From contig JAJEKV010000011.1 of NCBI GenBank assembly GCA_021234155.1, positions 22,888,416-22,952,415 on the forward strand: a stretch of 64,000 nt of DNA, written 5' to 3'. This document shows positions 1 to 9,595 of the stretch, in pieces (position 1 is the first letter of the stretch; each line of letters opens with the position of its first letter). Under the pieces are notes generated by a model. It did not search any database and was not told where the DNA came from. It worked only from the letters and a program-made list of their open reading frames with translations. Source of the DNA: Isoetes taiwanensis (lineage: Eukaryota; Streptophyta; Lycopodiopsida; Isoetales; Isoetaceae). The position numbers were made by a program, and so were the translations under genes.

Positions 1-409
1 TAAAGCTTTATTCATAATAGCATTTTGGGGGCAATCCACAGTGCTTTGCACCTTGTTCTCATAAAATTTACAAACAACTAGTTGAGAAAGTTCACAAAAT
101 TTACGAAGATACAACAAAGAAAATTATCTACTTATAGGAGGGGAAGGGGGAGAGAATGCAAGATTCCTTGAGTTGGTTTCACGGCGTGGCCTTCAAGCTA
201 TCTTCAACCCTTTTCGAAATCTCGGTTGGGAACGTTAGAGCTGCAGTAAGGTTGGGAAGAAAAGACTATGCTATTTGCCTTTCTGAGGAGGAAGCAGTGA
301 AGGGCAGCCATTTTTCTTTTGTTGCTAAAGCTGCAAAGCCAAAATAGTGATGCTTCTTATGAAAAAAATGAAGGATCAATTGGGTCCCAAGCTGGGTAAA
401 AACTGCATA
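1..409. other. Unassigned flank
   Basis: AT-rich DNA left of the CACTA terminus. A 63-codon open frame at 156-347 (+) resembles no family I recognise and has no supporting splice or repeat context. I see nothing else here. Confidence 0.4.
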
Positions 410-850
410 CACTACAAGAAAAATGTACCAATAACGTCTAGTATAATGTCAAAAATCTTGACACAAATCAGTCTCTTTAGACTCCAAAATTTGTCACATT
501 TTTGACACTATAGCTGACATGATCATTTGCCACATAGTTGATCCTCGGGCGTCAAGTGTTATATCAAGATTGTGGCACATTCAGTTGTCATAATTCCTGA
601 CATAGAGGCACCATTTTAACGGAATTGCAACATCATTGCTAACAAGTTAATCTCAAGATAGTATCAATAGTTTTAAGGACACTATAGTAAATATCACATT
701 CAAATATCATCAAATTTTGCAACAGTTGTCACAATTCCTGACATAGAGGCACCATTTTAACGGAATTGCAACATCATTGCCAACAAGTTAGTCTCAAGAT
801 AGTATAATAGTAACAAATATCACATTCAAATATCATAAACTTTTGCAACA
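410..850 (+). mobile_element. CACTA (EnSpm/CMC) transposon terminus
   Basis: The sequence CACTACAAGAAAAATG begins at 410 and matches the conserved plant CACTA terminal inverted repeat. The following 400 bp is rich in TGACA/TGTCA words, as expected of CACTA subterminal repeats. The opposite terminus, ending in CTTGTAGTG, is not present in the window, so either only one end is here or the element is broken. No CACTA transposase is visible next to it. The inner limit of 850 is arbitrary. Confidence 0.7.
575..850. repeat. Tandem duplication, about 141-bp period
   Basis: The block starting CAGTTGTCATAATTCCTGAC near 582 recurs near 723 and runs through the word GCACCATTTTAACGG to TCAAGATAGTA. The following ATCACATTCAAATATCAT segment is also repeated (about 690 and 811). 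There are two units with a few differences, inside the CACTA subterminal region. Confidence 0.8.
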
Positions 851-894
851 ATATTAGAGCTCAATTGCAATAAAAAATTTTATATAATGGCATT

Positions 895-953
895 GATCCG
901 AGCCCTCGGATCGTTATTCTGGGACGGGACGAGCAGCTATATATGTGCTCGTC
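895..953. repeat. Two adjacent perfect stem-loops
   Basis: GATCCGAG (895-902) pairs with CTCGGATC (905-912) across a 2-nt loop. Fifteen bases later GACGAGCA (928-935) pairs with TGCTCGTC (946-953) across a 10-nt AT-rich loop. Both have 8-bp perfect arms. Function is unknown. Confidence 0.6.
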
Positions 954-1868
954 ATTCTTGTGGCTAGTTATCAGCGTCTTCCAACAGCAGCATCTCTTTC
1001 CTTGTCCATTGCTTTCTTCTTCTGTACCCTTTTTGCTTCCCTTTGCTTGCCTGATCCTTTCCAGCCTCTTCCCAAAGTAGCTCATGCCATTGTCTCTTTT
1101 CGATTCCTCGTTGGCGCTTCTTGCGTGGATGCATGGGATTTTTCCTATGCTACATGCTACTTGCGCAGATGCAGGTACGAGCTTGTCCATCTAGCAGGCC
1201 TCTGCACAGTGGACACTTCGGGTTTCTTGGCTTCTACACTTCGAGTTTTCTTTTCACCCCTGCTTCACTTGTTTCCAACGACGAGTTGTTTCCCAATTTT
1301 TGGGCTGGATCAGACCCTTGTTTTTTGTTTGTTATTTTAGGTTCTTTTTTTCTGAACAGATTTGCAGATCGGCCCATCTCGATTCAGAGAGTAATTGTTT
1401 TATATCGGACCCATCTAATTTTAGAGCTTGATTCTTCCGAGGTCTGCATCCTTGCTTCTGTGCTCCATCGATCTTGGACAGATAGGTCCATGCCGATTTC
1501 CACTATAGGGCTTTACATTTTGCAAAATTTTCCTGATTCGGCTACTTCGTCCTTGGATTTTTGGATTTTTGTGCATCACTGGCTTATTCTGTGATTTGCA
1601 TCCTGGTGAGCTTCCTTGTACAGACTCGACTCTAGACTGGCCTGCACAAATTCGAGTGGTATCATACGAGCTTTGGTTGCTTTTGCTGTTCTTGATTCAT
1701 AGCCGCTCATTTCTTGAGCTCATCATTCAGCTCAGAATTTGCAAGCATCCTCATCTGAAAAAAGCTAGCCGGTTTACATTTCTTTTCTATATGTTTAATG
1801 TTTTGATGCTATTGGAGTTGGTTATTTATCTTGGATTTTTCCTTCAGTTGAGTGTTCGATTGCTCTAG
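954..1868. other. Pyrimidine-rich noncoding stretch
   Basis: T/C-rich on the + strand, with overlapping open frames that are compositionally driven and match nothing I know. It resembles untranslated or intronic plant DNA. No gene can be supported. Confidence 0.4.
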
Positions 1869-1901
1869 AAACCATCATTCAATTAAATTGGGATTATGTC
1901 T
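1869..1901 (+). repeat. Left 33-bp terminal inverted repeat
   Basis: Begins AAACCATCATTC and ends GGGATTATGTCT. It is identical, in inverted orientation, to 19509-19541 and 40960-40992. No other copy was seen in the window. Confidence 0.75.
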
Positions 1902-2197
1902 ATTCCAAAATCGCGCCGTATAAGCATTTTATTGACCATTATATTGAATTAACCACACTTTTGCACTATGTTCATTTTCGGGCTAGGAAGATGCATTTTA
2001 TGTTAAAATGCAAAGGCATTCAAATATTCGATGCAAATGACCCATATTATGACAGAATGTTGGCAATAGAAAAAGCAGGAAATTGCTTATTAATTCGCAC
2101 ATTCACGGACGACAACGAAATCTAAACATTGAAATTGTAATGCTTTACGAATAAATAACAGCAAGCAAGTTGCTACAAAACAGAGATTTTCGTGGTT

Positions 2198-2220
2198 CAA
2201 ATCGCGCGTGGCGCGATTTG
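2198..2220. repeat. GC-core palindrome (CAAATCGCGC arms)
   Basis: The 10-bp arms CAAATCGCGC and GCGCGATTTG flank a GTG loop. The same palindrome type recurs through the element: degraded at 3428-3449 and 3497-3524, in the foldbacks at 11.7-12.06 and 32.3-32.7 kb, and around 14.67-15.43 and 35.3-36.06 kb. Confidence 0.75.
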
Positions 2221-2264
2221 CTTGGCATAAATAACGCATTATAATAGAACATAAACTTAAAAAA

Positions 2265-2463
2265 CTAATCCGATTCATCGTCGTCAGGCGCTGCAGGCGG
2301 TCCTGAGATCCTGTCGATCATGAACAAACCATGCTCTGGATTCCATATAAGATGGATTACAACATCAAAGGGATCAGGATAGAAGCGGAATAGCAACGAC
2401 ATCAAGCCAGTCCTGAAGTTCTATTTCTAGCTCGCGGCACCTGCAGAGGTCCGCATGGTTCAT
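2265..2463 (-). pseudogene. Coding-like 3' fragment, unknown protein
   Basis: Read on the minus strand from 2463, a frame encodes a segment containing ELEIELQDWLDVVAIPLL. After a one-base shift near 2390 it continues as DPFDVVIHLIWNPEHGLF and ends in an acidic tail (PDDDESD) before a stop at 2265-2267. The shift falls on a CTG, the context in which copy-to-copy errors cluster elsewhere in the window. I do not recognise the family. It lies downstream of the FCP1-like exon on the same strand, so it may be a further exon of that gene or a separate element gene. Confidence 0.35.
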
Positions 2464-2748
2464 CTTGCAGGTAATAGAATGTGCCATAATAACAAGCAGA
2501 AGGCGGAGACCGAAGCCGATGGTTTTCCAATTTCATGCATACCTATTTATACACACCTAAATTATTGACAGTATATACATACAAATTATTGCAAGTATAG
2601 CAAACCATACACATAATATAAAAAAACAATACGTACACAGAACCAATAATGCTGATATAAGAACACAATATATATTCAAAACCTTTCGTGTAAAGTATAT
2701 TTCATATTCAAAACTTTTTGGAAAGTGTATTTCCTGTATACATATATA

Positions 2749-3382
2749 TCAAAAAAGTTCCCTTTCTAGAACGATTTTCTCAAGGTCCCTGTCAATTTCC
2801 CCTGTCCGATCAAGTTGCGGGTATAGTGTTTGTATCTCTTCGACCGTTTTTCCTAAAGCTATTTCCTGCAGGACACTAACAAAGCGAAGCAGGAAGTCAT
2901 CTTTGTCAAAATCTTGAGGATGATAGGGTGGCGGATTCAATGACTGTGACTGATTGAAGCAACACTTTAGAGCGTCATCATTCACCATGACAATGCCTTC
3001 CTTATCCTCAACACCTAGGGCATCCATCATGTTGCGCAAGCATTTCACAAATATCTTTTTACCTGTCGGTTCTTTAGGGTTTGTGAATGAAGCACATTTG
3101 CTTTGATCCCAGATGGACGCCCAATTTCTATTTAGCTCAGGCACTACTTTCAAAACATCCTGTATATTTCTATGCTCCATAGATGACCAAATTGCACAAC
3201 GAAACAGACTGAAGGCCTGGTCCAACATCTCCTTCAGATAAGGGCGCGGGTAAACATATTTGGTACGTGTCTCAAATGGTTGTTGCGCATACCATGACTT
3301 TTCAAACGTTGCTTTAGGTAACGTTCTACATAGCACACCATTCAAATCAAAGACCAGTACTTTTGGGGAAGCCAAATCATTT
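2749..3382 (-). CDS. FCP1/NIF-type HAD phosphatase-like exon
   Basis: The terminal exon encodes about 211 residues and ends with a stop at 2749. It opens right after a splice acceptor (minus strand CTCCTTACAG), so upstream exons are expected and no ATG start should be forced. The family is HAD-superfamily NLI-interacting-factor-like phosphatases, which dephosphorylate phospho-Ser/Thr proteins such as the RNA polymerase II CTD. Seen here: motif I VFDLNGVLC near residue 14, a CAIWSSM motif II region, WDQSKC, and a VNDDALKC motif near the VDDS position. The second Asp of the usual DxDx(T/V) is Asn (DLNG), as in a plant subfamily with an LDxNGLL motif, so catalysis is uncertain. It sits just inside the left terminus of the large element and downstream of M1 on the same strand, which suggests cargo. 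Confidence 0.6.
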
Positions 3383-3427
3383 CTGTAAGGAGAACAATAA
3401 CGTATGAGATGAAAGAAATGGAAAACG

Positions 3428-3524
3428 AAAACGCCAAAGCGCCGATTTCATTAATGATGCATGTCAACATAATTTAAAAATATGCTCTAGGAAATTCTAA
3501 ACGCAGCGCCAAAGCGCCGATTTC
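3428..3524. repeat. Two degraded GC-core palindromes
   Basis: AACGCCAAAGCGCCGATTT words at about 3430-3449 and 3505-3524 look like imperfect copies of the AAATCGCGC palindrome. They lie in the presumed intron between M1 and the phosphatase exon. Confidence 0.45.
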
Positions 3525-5432
3525 TATATGCTTGTAGTTTGTAAAATGCATGGATATCAAAAAAGGAACATTGTCACGATACCTTTCTTCTTCATCATTC
3601 CCCGTGGTCTCTTCTTCCGTTGCATCTTTATTCTGAGTTGCCTCCGGTCTGCTAGAAGCACCAACCACATCAGTTGAGATCTGTAAAGTGTGAACTACGC
3701 TTGATAGTTCATTACTCTTTACGCTTAACCGGCTAGTGCTTTCTGTGATTTGAGTCCGCTTCATCATCATTATTGTTATTATCATCATCATTGTCATTGT
3801 CATCCCTGGTCTATATTTTTCGGGGCCAAGGATGTTTACTGTGCATGTCGATAGGTACTTGGTGAACTGCCGTCCGGCCCATGTCATCCATGATGTTGGA
3901 GCCAAGCAATGCCCGCCTCGTGATCTCTCGTTCCTTAAGCAAATCTCGCAGTATTTCGCCTTAGAGGTAGAAGCGTTGTTTTTTTTGCCGATTGGTCCCC
4001 TAGGTGCTTCCTCTAGTACTTTCTCAAAGAAGAGGTCCAAGAAATTTTTGGCTCGATCGCCGGAGACGACGCCTCGACATTTCCTTGCTAACTTCAAAGC
4101 TTCTCTACCGATGTAACCTCCAACGCGGAAGTTCCCAAAAGCAAGTTGTTCCCAATGGACAAAATGCTTCAATGAGATGGGGAAAGGTCCATAGAGAACC
4201 CGTTCTTGTTTAGCTTCCCCTTATGTGAAGTTAGGAGCTCATACTTAATGTGGCCCACAAGAACGAGTGGTCGCCCCTCGTTTCTTCCTCTTCTTCCTCT
4301 TCCTCCTCTAACTCTTCCATGACCTTGACAACCTTCCCTTTCTCTTCTTGCTCCAGATAGAAGACGTTTCGCAGGATGCGTTCATCTAACTGATAGCACT
4401 GCCATGCTAGTTTGTCTCCATCTGTTTTTCCCTTAAGCCTTTCATATTCCTTATCATCCATCATGGCTATCATAATAATAAGCACATGAGAAATTTTATT
4501 TGTCGCGGCAAGTCACCGGCCCTTGTTTTCATCTATGAGAATCACCGTCGTGATGACTTTCACGCATTCTAAGTCATTTGCAGCACTTAGAGCATATGCA
4601 TAGGACATGTCGGAGGGACATATAGTGACGATTGTGTAATTCATTTCTGTCGTGCAACCACTGCATATGTTGAAGAACGTATTATAGTTTTCAAGCGACC
4701 ATCTGGTGCCTCGGCTATCAAGCATGAAGAGTGTGATATCATGGGGACCTTCACCTACTTCTGGCAAGGCACACTTGAAACCAGTGGAGACTTGATAAAA
4801 AAACGTGGATTCCGTCTCCGGGGTCTGCTTCACCAACGCGACTTTTCGTTTCAAGTCGGATGCAACTTTTGTGTGAATCCCACTGATCTTTGCAACATTC
4901 TTCAACTTCTGCTGCTTGACAAAGTCCTTGGACCAAAATACATACTTCTTTAGGTCGTCGTTGGAGACGTTATACTTTTGCATGAGTCCTAACTCCGACA
5001 ACGACCACTCTCCTGTAAGCCTTTGTAATTCCTCACCAACTGCCTTCTTGAGCACTCTAATATTTTTCAGCTCGTTGCATGCATCTTCGAATGATTCCAT
5101 AGCCTTTGCTGCCGAGGTTTTCTTGTAAAGGATTTCCTTTCTGATTAACCTATCCAGGACTGAGATGAGTTCTTGATCTTCCAATCCCTGGGCCTTCCTC
5201 ATCTCTGTTATATGGATATCAAAAATTGATGTGTCAACAGGAGGAAATCTTCCTTGTGAATCTGGCAACTTCTTCTCCACGTAGGCGTCCCAGAATTCAT
5301 TCCATTTCTCCCAAACTGGATCTGAAGCAAAAACTATCTTGCAGGCATCCTTGTTGACAGTTGGTTCTTCGGCAGCATCACCCTTTTCATCTCCTTTTTT
5401 TTTCTTTGTTCTGGTGCTCTTGGTCTTGTCCT
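3474..5432 (-). pseudogene. M1: methyltransferase-like acidic protein, copy 1
   Basis: Minus-strand pieces at 4513-5280, 4231-4485 and 3474-4172 are collinear with the cleaner copy at 30220-32165. They begin at MEKKLPDSQGRFPP and pass through a Glu-rich run into the GREALKLARKC region. Frameshifts fall mostly at former CAG/CTG positions. At 5432 the homology to the other copy stops right after GTCTTGTCCTG and changes to unrelated spacer DNA, so the N-terminal exons are missing. The C-terminal end also differs from copy 2. See the 30220-33880 entry for the domain description. The direct repeat unit of 20.6 kb starts inside this gene at about 3905. Confidence 0.55.
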
Positions 5433-7126
5433 GTTTGGGTGGTTTTGCACGGGGCTATGACAAAGAAGAGCTTGGTCATTCAGCAAATGACTCTGTACTT
5501 TTTGCAGGTAACCAATTATCAGCTAGAGCTTGAAGAAATGAGCTTTTGACATCATTTGTTGTAGAGATCATATACATGGAGAATCTTGACATAAACAACG
5601 GAGTTTGCTCTATGTTTACCGAATTTTGAGGAGGTAAGATTCTACCTCTTTATCATTATAGATATGGCCAGATTTCAGTGAATGTTTTGAAAACCTTTTT
5701 CTTTAGATTTATTCTGTGTCTTTGGGATCAGAAGCTACATTAGAATGCATGGATGTAAGTGGATGCAAGATATTGCCTTAGGCGTGGAGAGTGCAGGCTG
5801 TTTTTTGCTGGCTGGGCTAAGCCCTAGAATAAGGAGTTGTGTGAGGAACTTCCAAATGACAATGCAGGTTCAGTGTCCCAACTGAGCGATTTAACAATAT
5901 TCAGGTTTAATAGATTTGGCATTCAATGTGAAAATACCTTTGCAGCCATTTGCAGAACACATTGATAAACTAGATAGTCACCAAATGATGCATTGTAACT
6001 GCAGACAATAAAACTGGTTAGGTATCATTTTGTTTCCTCCTTTTGCTTGGACTTGAATGACAGAGCATTCTTTAGAAACAAGTATTAATCCTTTAGAAGA
6101 AAGCCATAGCATGCTTGAAGGACAAAGCCAAAATCTTTCAGCAAAGGTGCTTTTAACGTAGAGAACACAAAATGTAGTGAACACAAAATGTGCTCTTAAA
6201 GCCCAGGCGTCTCCGTACTGTCAGGATAGAAAGGAGGTAGGTAGGTCTTAAAAGGACACAAAATGCAAAATTTGTGCAGTTGCAGCAGGAGATGATTCCT
6301 TTTCTATATTTCTGTAAACAATCATATCTTCGAGGCAAATAGCTCTTTCTTGTCCTGGGTAAAAGTCCTGAGGCCTAATCATAAGGCTCAGAAATTGGAG
6401 CAATTTCGAAATGACAAAGATCCTTGGTAGGCATGAGATTAGATGATGAACCACGTGATCAAGACGAAGAAGAAGACCTCAATCGTAACTCCATGCTTTT
6501 ACAAAAGACAGATGCATAGGTACTACACTGGACAAAGCAGGTTCTTGTATTTTTTTTCCAAAGGGCATGTGCTTTTGTTGCATGCTTCACTCTTGGCCTT
6601 ATCGTAGTTTTTGTTGCAGAAAGAATGTGGTTTTGTTGCATGCTTCACTCTTGCCCTTTTCTGCTCCATTTTGGTAAGGCTGCTCTCTAGACATTAACAG
6701 GTAGTTTCCTTCTCTACTAGGATAAGCCATGTCTTAGAATCCTGCATTATGTGGCCTTAAATCCATCTCTAGATTCTTTGTTAGATTTATATCAGAGTTC
6801 AGATAAGAAGGAGCCTACAAAGCCTACAAATCTATTCTATTTCTTCACAATCTTGAATAGTTTCACATTGATGTTATCTTGGCACTTTTGCTGTATTTGT
6901 AGATAAGTGCCAACTGCTCTAATACTGCACATGGCTACATTATTTAGAAATCTCTAATGTAAGAGTAGAAATGTGATTGCCCACAACCTTATTCTCTGTT
7001 ATTTCTTGGGCGTTTATGAAAGTTGTTATCCATCGAACTCTTTTCTATGGTAGAACTTTCACGTACCCTGCTGACAGAGTGCAAGTGGAGAATTGTATCC
7101 TGTTAACAATTTCATCTTTTCTGCAG

Positions 7127-7403
7127 AACATTGACCGATAACATGGTGGTAGGAGTATCCAAACGATTTGAGAAGAAACTATTGTTAGTGGGTGTTGGAT
7201 ATCGAGCTACAGTTGAGGGTAATGTGCTTGTAATGAATCTGAGATTTTCTCATCCAGTGAAGATGGAAATCCCTGATGGAATCTCTGTCAAGGTCAAGGA
7301 AAACACTAGAGTAACTGTCTCAGGCCACAATAAATATTCTGTTAGTGAATTCTCAACAACCATCATAGCAACCATGGATTTGTTTGCCCTAGAATCTTCA
7401 TAG
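7127..7403 (+). pseudogene. rpl6: Plastid-type ribosomal protein L6 exon, captured fragment
   Basis: After a good acceptor (TTTTCTGCAG ending at 7126) the frame reads T-L-T-D-N-M-V-V-G-V-S and continues with LLLVGVGYRATVEG, RFSHPVKMEIPDGI and VKVKENTRVTVSGHNK. This is the second half of bacterial/plastid L6 (uL6), a protein of the large-subunit stalk base. The match fades after EFSTT and a stop follows (7401-7403), where L6 normally continues with a KWRPPEPYKGKG-type tail. No upstream or downstream L6 exons were found within the spacer. The fragment sits between two M copies inside the large element, which suggests gene capture. The copy at 27722-27998 is almost identical (one Val to Leu change). 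Confidence 0.75.
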
Positions 7404-7793
7404 TTAATAAAATCATGGATTTGTAGAATCTGAAAATATAGTTCCGTGATGGTTAATTTATCCCATTTTTATTAATTATAATCCACAAGCAAAGGCTTTT
7501 TAATGCTTGAGCTTTAGCAATCATAACACCAAAATATACTTGAAGAGTAACATGAATGCACCTCTACAACAATTCTCATGTGTTGAGCCGTTTCTCATAT
7601 TGTAGATTATTGATGTATTGTCCACGATTGCAGGCCAATGTTTTGAAGAATTAAGAGTGCAAATGCATGAAGCAATAATGTAGCAACAATAGTGGCAACC
7701 ATTGTACTTTTATCGCATCGGGTTGTCAAGTTATGCACTTGAATTGCTATTATATGCAAAGAAGAATTAGCCAGATTTGAAGGCACTGAAGAT

Positions 7794-7813
7794 AGATAGA
7801 TAGATAGATAGTA
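7794..7813. repeat. GATA microsatellite
   Basis: Four to five AGAT units. In the second copy (28386-28442) the array is split in two by about 25 bp of different sequence. Confidence 0.8.
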
Positions 7814-8432
7814 TTGGACATGGATCTTAAGAGCAACTACATTTTCAATTTCTTTTTAATAAATGCGGGATTTCACATCCATGACCTTGGGCATTTCACA
7901 ACTGATGACTGATGACCTTTGGCATGTTAGGTAGAAGTGTGGCTATATTGAATAAGAAAAAACTCGCAAAGTACAAATAAAAATTGTATTTTGGTTTTAT
8001 TGCTACAAACAAATTGACTTGAAATTTGATGTGAGGTGATATGATTTTAGAACAATTTAAACAGATTCTCATGATATTATAGATTGGGTGCACCACCATG
8101 CTTGACCCAGCTTATAATCTCCACAATTGGTAAGTGCATATGCAAGAATCGGGTAACAATGGGCTTCAAAGAAGAACCACTTAAAAGGAGAAGTTGGAAA
8201 ACAAACTATTGGGGTTAGGCAAATGATTGGTTTGCATAACTTAGTTTGTATATGCAGTTTAAGTTTATTCTTGAAGATCTCATTTTTGCAGCGTGGTCCA
8301 AAAGAGCTCTCATGAGAAACAAGAAACATCATTTTTCACGAGAACAAGAAATGTTGTTTTCAACGCATTCCATTCTACTGTAGCCTTATTCTTTTGCAAA
8401 GAAGGCTAAAAATGTTACGAAGCCCATTCTTC

Positions 8433-8556
8433 GTAGGTGTCGAAGCCCATTCTTCGTTTCCCCTATCATGTGCAATCTAAGAAAGAAAAGAAGTTTCGAT
8501 GTTTTGTATAATAACTCCAAGAAGTTTCGATGTTTTGTATAATGACTTCAAGAAAC
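8433..8556. repeat. Short direct repeats
   Basis: GAAGCCCATTCTTCG occurs twice, followed by two copies of AAGAAGTTTCGATGTTTTG, each followed by TATAATAACT or TATAATGACT. The same pattern is kept at about 29050-29180. Confidence 0.75.
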
Positions 8557-9111
8557 TCAGATTTCATTTGTGAAGTATGAATTCATGGCAAAGTATAATA
8601 TTATACTCCTTTATGTCATTTACATGTTCCCAGCCTATGCCCGTCTCAATGTAATGCTTCTTATGATTGTAAATGAAGGCAAAAGATTTGTATTATATAA
8701 AAGCCATCACATTAGTGCTGATGGCAAACAACTTGCTTCATTTCTAAAATAGCAAATTCAAGAAGCTTGGGTTTGGGTTGTTTATTTAATAAACTATCAT
8801 TGTAGAGATATTCACATCATTGATCTTTTCAGCAAGCAAACCACTTTGCAAAAGGTTTGTATAGAGGACACTATAGTATGTGACATTGTGATACTTCATG
8901 ATACAGTATGTGGTATTTTATATTTATATGTTAGTTCTAAACTTGTATGGCATCAAAACAACAATGACAACACAAATTACTTGCAAATGTTGCATCCAAC
9001 TCATTGGTGCTTGTGAAGGCTGCAACTTGTCCATTAACCATACATCACCTTGATTTTTTTCTTTCATTTAGCCATGGAGAATGAGTTTCTCACCCTCTGT
9101 GTGTAGGACTA

Positions 9112-9245
9112 TAAGTTGTGTTCACAAATAAAATGCAATGACCATAATATAATTTAGAAAGACACAAAACATTACATGTAGGAATATAAGTTGTGTCCGC
9201 AAATAAAATGCAATGACCAAAATATAATTTGGAACAAGACAAAAC
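9112..9245. repeat. Tandem duplication, about 70-75 bp
   Basis: TAAGTTGTGTTCACAAATAA with the following AATGCAATGACC...ATATAATTT is repeated once with small changes. It is also present at about 29752-29885. Confidence 0.75.
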
Positions 9246-9595
9246 TTTACAGTGCTGTATGAAGTTGGGTGGTCCCTCTCTTGGAAGTGGACATTAAACC
9301 ACATGCACAACATAATGGTTTCAGACATAGTTATTATTGTAAGGTATGTTTTATGTCATTGATCTATTTTTGCATTCCAAATCATGTTAATCTTCTCTTT
9401 AAACCAAATTGAATCACGTGATATTACTGCAGCTATTTGTGTTGCAATAAACAACATTGGCATTTAAATTTGTGCTATGGAGATTGCATAGACATCCATG
9501 TGCTATAATTAAATTGGCTTATCCCTAAGGTAGACAATTGAAGTGCTATTACGCCACTCAAAAATATAATCTATTTTTTATTAGTTTTTCAAATT

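Larger units (their letters stand above)
5433..9595. other. Spacer between M1 and M2
   Basis: AT-rich DNA of about 4.2 kb, nearly identical to 26013-30245 except at CAG/CTG positions. It carries an RPL6-like exon (7127-7402), a GATA microsatellite (about 7794-7813) and small direct repeats. No other gene is visible. The short open frames in it are not conserved between frames or families. Confidence 0.7.

Noticed and set aside
945-1868. Overlapping open frames of 99-157 codons
   Set aside because: They lie in pyrimidine-rich DNA, several frames overlap, and there is no recognisable domain or splice context.
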